Source: Aquatica leii | Lineage: Eukaryota; Arthropoda; Insecta; Coleoptera; Lampyridae | NCBI GenBank assembly: GCA_035610365.1 | Contig: CM069432.1 | Span: 172,234,035 to 172,298,034, forward strand | Length of the DNA stretch: 64,000 nucleotides | Direction: 5' to 3' | Part shown: in pieces, positions 61,406-64,000 of the stretch | Layout of the letters: every line of letters begins with the position of its first letter | Numbering within the stretch: position 1 is the first letter of the stretch | Translations under genes and position numbers: made by a program | The notes under the pieces: model-generated | Database searches by the model: none | What the model saw: only the letters and a program-made list of their open reading frames with translations | What the model was told of the DNA's origin: nothing

Positions 61406-61682
61406 TGTGGGTTTCTAGTTAATAAACAATCCACCACTACTTTATTTAATATAGCTACAAACTAAGTAACATTATTTACACTACAGAAATAATAAAACAC
61501 ACAACTTAAGCGTTATTACAAAAAGGGGCATGCTAACAAATGTAACCGAACGAGGTATTGCGTTGCGCGCATCGTACTCCGCTCCCCGTCGGCCGGACAC
61601 TGCCGTTGACCTCGTTCCTGGTTCGCTCTTTCTCGATCGTGCTAAATTCGAAATGCTGGCGGTCTCGATACTAACCGCTACA
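61406..61682 (-). repeat. 5' LTR
   Basis: Reads identically to 57059-57335; TG...CA ends in sense orientation. Confidence 0.95.
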
Positions 61683-61784
61683 CACCCAAGCATTTTTAGA
61701 GCTTACTTCTTTTTAGTATGCTGTTTAAAGTGACGACACCATTTTTTTCTGTTTCTCTGTTCTTCTAACTATTCTGCTTCTTTT

Positions 61785-62220
61785 CTATTTTTGCAACATT
61801 TTTAGAACTTGATAAACTACAACTTTTTTTCTCCTGCACAGTCTTTTGTAGTCGAAGGTTTGTTTTTGTACGGGTGCCAATGGTGAGTTCGGTAGCATGC
61901 CCTCTTCATCAGAATTAATATTAATGACAGTTAATGCCTTCTTTTTGGATTCAATTTGGTCCCCTTTGTCAAATAACGTTAACAATGTTGCAACCTTAAC
62001 CGTTTAGTACGCTTTTTAACTTATTTCGTAAAATTTATGGTAAGTTTTTACTGTGTGACCCATGAATTTGGCAAATTGGGCACTTTGATTTTTACTAACT
62101 GCATCAGAGTTGCAAATAAAAAAATATTTGTTTTTTGCGGCATCATTTCACTTCTTAATTCAAGTAACAAGTCTATAAATTCTTGTACATTTGGCGGAAA
62201 CAAAGAGTTATAAGTCTAAA
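61785..62220 (-). pseudogene. Decayed tyrosine recombinase of the same family
   Basis: Minus-strand fragments line up with the recombinase gene at 49435-54157: SLFPPNVQEFIDLLLELR and PQKTNIFLFAT correspond to its VPVLLDFEIEECLNLIIARR and ENPYIFAYG, and FAKFMGHTVKTYHKFYEIS corresponds to FMGHNINIHNNIYRMP, keeping GH-x8-Tyr. Then TVKVATLLTLFDKGD and an acidic stretch (ININSDEEG) lead to a basic region ending at 61785. The block with the second Arg is deleted, and stops and frame changes are present. The gypsy element sits just beyond its 3' end. Confidence 0.7.
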
Positions 62221-63092
62221 AAAGCATCTACTTATGAAGCCAGTAGTGGACGACATCAAAATGCTGATAGCGTGATTTTAAATGTAAACAGCACCACTCT
62301 GTCGTTAGCAAATTTGTAGGTAGTAAAAAACAATTTTTTAAATCTATTTTCCAATATTTATAGTTAAAAACAAACCATACTATGAATTTTACTTTGCTAT
62401 AAATTTACATTTTTTAAACTACAACTTAAAAAAAAATAAAAAATAACTGCTGCACGACACAGATAATGTTAGTTATGTTTTGGCCAATTAATCAAACTTT
62501 AATTTAAAAAAAATTTAAAAAAACGACACTAGACTTGTTTTAGCATTAGCTACTATAAGAGAAAAAATATTGGAAATTTTTACAAACCGTGAGAACAAAG
62601 CTATAAACTAAATGAGCGACGTGAGAGAACTACCTTAATTTTCTTTTTAGGTATGAGGAATGTGTTTTTAGCTTGGAGTAGTAATTTTACAACAATGCAC
62701 TTTGTCCAAAAAACAAGAAAAAATTTAAAATGCACTTTTCCGTTCTTTAGTAATAATGCTTAATTGGTTGGTCTATCCACTTAGAAAGGGCTATTTTATC
62801 TGCAACATTGTTTGCTTTTAAAGAAAAAAATTTTAACAGTAGATTATTCACTAAAGTTAGTTTTAAGCGCAACTTTTCTGAATGAAAGGTCGGATCTTCA
62901 TCGGAGTTGTGGCTGCAGTAAAACGGATCTAACGATTCATAGCCGGTAGAGAGTAGAGAGAATAAAAAAAGAAAACACATTATTATTAAGTATTAAGTAC
63001 GCAACTTAGGTTAGGTTAGATTTTTCAAATTTCTTGAGAATTTTGCTTTCGCTGATTACATTTGATAGCCAATTTTAGAAGTATTTTTGCAC
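62221..63092. other. AT-rich stretch, perhaps more of the decayed gene
   Basis: 62747-62980 on minus is open for 77 codons (SDEDPTFHSEKLRL, NNVADKIALSKWID) without recognised motifs. It lies upstream of the recombinase remnant on the same strand and could be an older exon of it. Confidence 0.3.
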
Positions 63093-63400
63093 TTAAACAA
63101 AAAATCTTAAGCTTTCGCGGTTGTTATGATTATAAGCGACTTTCGGCTTAGACCGCGTCGTAGTTAAACACCCAGACTTAGGCTTGGTCCTAGGCTCTTC
63201 TTGACAGCCAAAACAAGAAGTAGAACTTGGCCTTTGCAGTATTGTCGTTCGTGAACCCAAACAAACTGACGTTTCGCAAGACATTGCAGCTTGCATCTTC
63301 AGAGTATTAAATGTCACTGAAAGAAAAAGTGTAAATGACAATATTTACACCAATAGCGATTAGCGTGATTAACGGATCTTATCTTTCCGTTACCGCTTGA
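63093..63400 (-). repeat. Penelope-type 3' terminal block
   Basis: Directly follows the GIY-YIG coding end, sharing a few codons with it. It is homologous to 30871-31310 and 32330-32800, which identifies those copies as Penelope-derived. Confidence 0.65.
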
Positions 63401-64000
63401 CTGACATCGTTATTACTTGAAGTAAGTGTTTGTGTCCTTTCCAAGAAGGTTGATCTTTGTTTTAGATGATATAATACTGGTAGCCAAGATTTGCTTAGTC
63501 TTAAACCGTCTTCTCGATTCATATTACATGGATGTTTTACTATTTCGACGACTTCGCGTATTAGTCTGGAAAGGTAGAAAGGAGTTCTAGCCAACACTTT
63601 AGTTTGGTCGAAGTTCAGCGTGTGTCCTTGGTTCCTTACGTGTTCTGCAACTGCTGATTTAGTAACTCTGCGGTGTTTGCAGTCAGCCATATGTTCGTTT
63701 ACTCCAACTTCAATAGAGCGTCCCGTTTATCCTATATAACTTGATCCACAGAAACAAGGAATTTTGTAAACTCCGGCATGTTTTAGAGCCCCTTGTTTGT
63801 CTTTAGCAAATGTAAACCAGGTGTTCAGGATATCCTTAGTCGTAAAACACTTTTAATATTATATTTCTTTACCACCCTGTTTATTTTGCCTGTTGAACCC
63901 ATACAGTAAGGTAAATAAGCGGTGCTAGTAGGAGGTGATAAGTCTTTTTTGACTTTTAGATTTATTGCTCTTTTCCATGCGTTTTGGATATCTTTAAGCC
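63379..64000 (-). pseudogene. Penelope-like element, GIY-YIG endonuclease end
   Basis: C-terminal part of a Penelope-like retroelement polyprotein; the reverse transcriptase lies beyond the window. Minus strand: LPYCMGSTGKINRVVKKYNI linker, GVYKIPC.CGSSYIG (the GIY-YIG motif), TGRSIEV, NEHMADCKHRRVTKSAVAEH, GHTLNFDQTKVL and REVVEIVKHP, the usual order for this endonuclease. A TAA at 63727-63729 falls just after YIG, and a frameshift lies near 63840, so the copy is dead. The endonuclease would nick the target for reverse transcription. Confidence 0.85.

Larger units (their letters stand above)
57059..61682 (-). mobile_element. Ty3/gypsy LTR retrotransposon, recent insertion
   Basis: Complete 4,624 bp element on the minus strand: two 277 bp LTRs that read as identical, CACC target duplication on both sides (57055-57058 and 61683-61686), gag, pol with PR-RT-RNaseH-INT order, and no envelope gene. 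It is much GC-richer than its surroundings. Identical LTRs imply recent insertion, yet pol carries lesions at the RNase H-integrase junction, so this copy is probably not autonomous. Confidence 0.95.

Overview
The window looks like an AT-rich insect (at least arthropod) nuclear genome segment. The evidence is spliceosomal introns with GTAAGT donors, PIF/Harbinger, Tc1/mariner-type, non-LTR, Ty3/gypsy and Penelope-like elements, long foldback repeats, and no bacterial operon or rRNA signals. I cannot name the species. Most of the 64 kb is mobile DNA and its debris; one compact multi-gene stretch (about 46.6-54.2 kb) carries clean, intact, intron-bearing reading frames.

Layout. 0-9 kb: a Harbinger transposase exon remnant, a decayed tRNA-like sequence and nested foldback repeats. 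9-14 kb: AT-rich DNA with no feature I can support. 14-17.75 kb: a foldback element with modular arms, then a 5'-truncated non-LTR retrotransposon with an (ATT)n tail. 17.8-20.7 kb: a nearly complete but mutated PIF/Harbinger element with convergent Myb-like and transposase genes. 24.0-36.95 kb: a roughly 13 kb inverted duplication. Its left arm received a 1.65 kb TA-flanked element and a Tc1/mariner-superfamily element with a D-E spacing of 81 (Sailor-like). Its centre carries Penelope-type repeats and hammerhead-ribozyme-like motifs. 37.0-37.64 kb: a near-perfect palindrome. 38.2-40 kb: a second, older Harbinger. 40.5-46.2 kb: a diverged direct duplication flanking a 13-copy satellite of 179-187 bp.

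46.6-54.2 kb is the most interesting part. Two small CCCH zinc finger + RING genes are followed by a seven-exon gene for a protein of about 1,096 residues: N-terminal SH3-like module, two C2H2 fingers, tyrosine-recombinase core (R, R, H, Y in place), acidic heptapeptide repeat and two SANT-like domains. All three genes are on the + strand and every intron is phase 1. A decayed relative of the recombinase lies at 61.8-62.2 kb on the other strand, so the family is repeated locally. I infer that the cassette may be a tyrosine-recombinase mobile element with ubiquitin-ligase-like cargo genes, or a set of host genes derived from one; its ends are not visible to me.

57.06-61.68 kb: a young Ty3/gypsy insertion (identical 277 bp LTRs, 4 bp target duplication) on the minus strand, with lesions at the RT-integrase junction. 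63.1-64.0 kb: the 3' end of a Penelope-like element (GIY-YIG endonuclease) running off the window edge.
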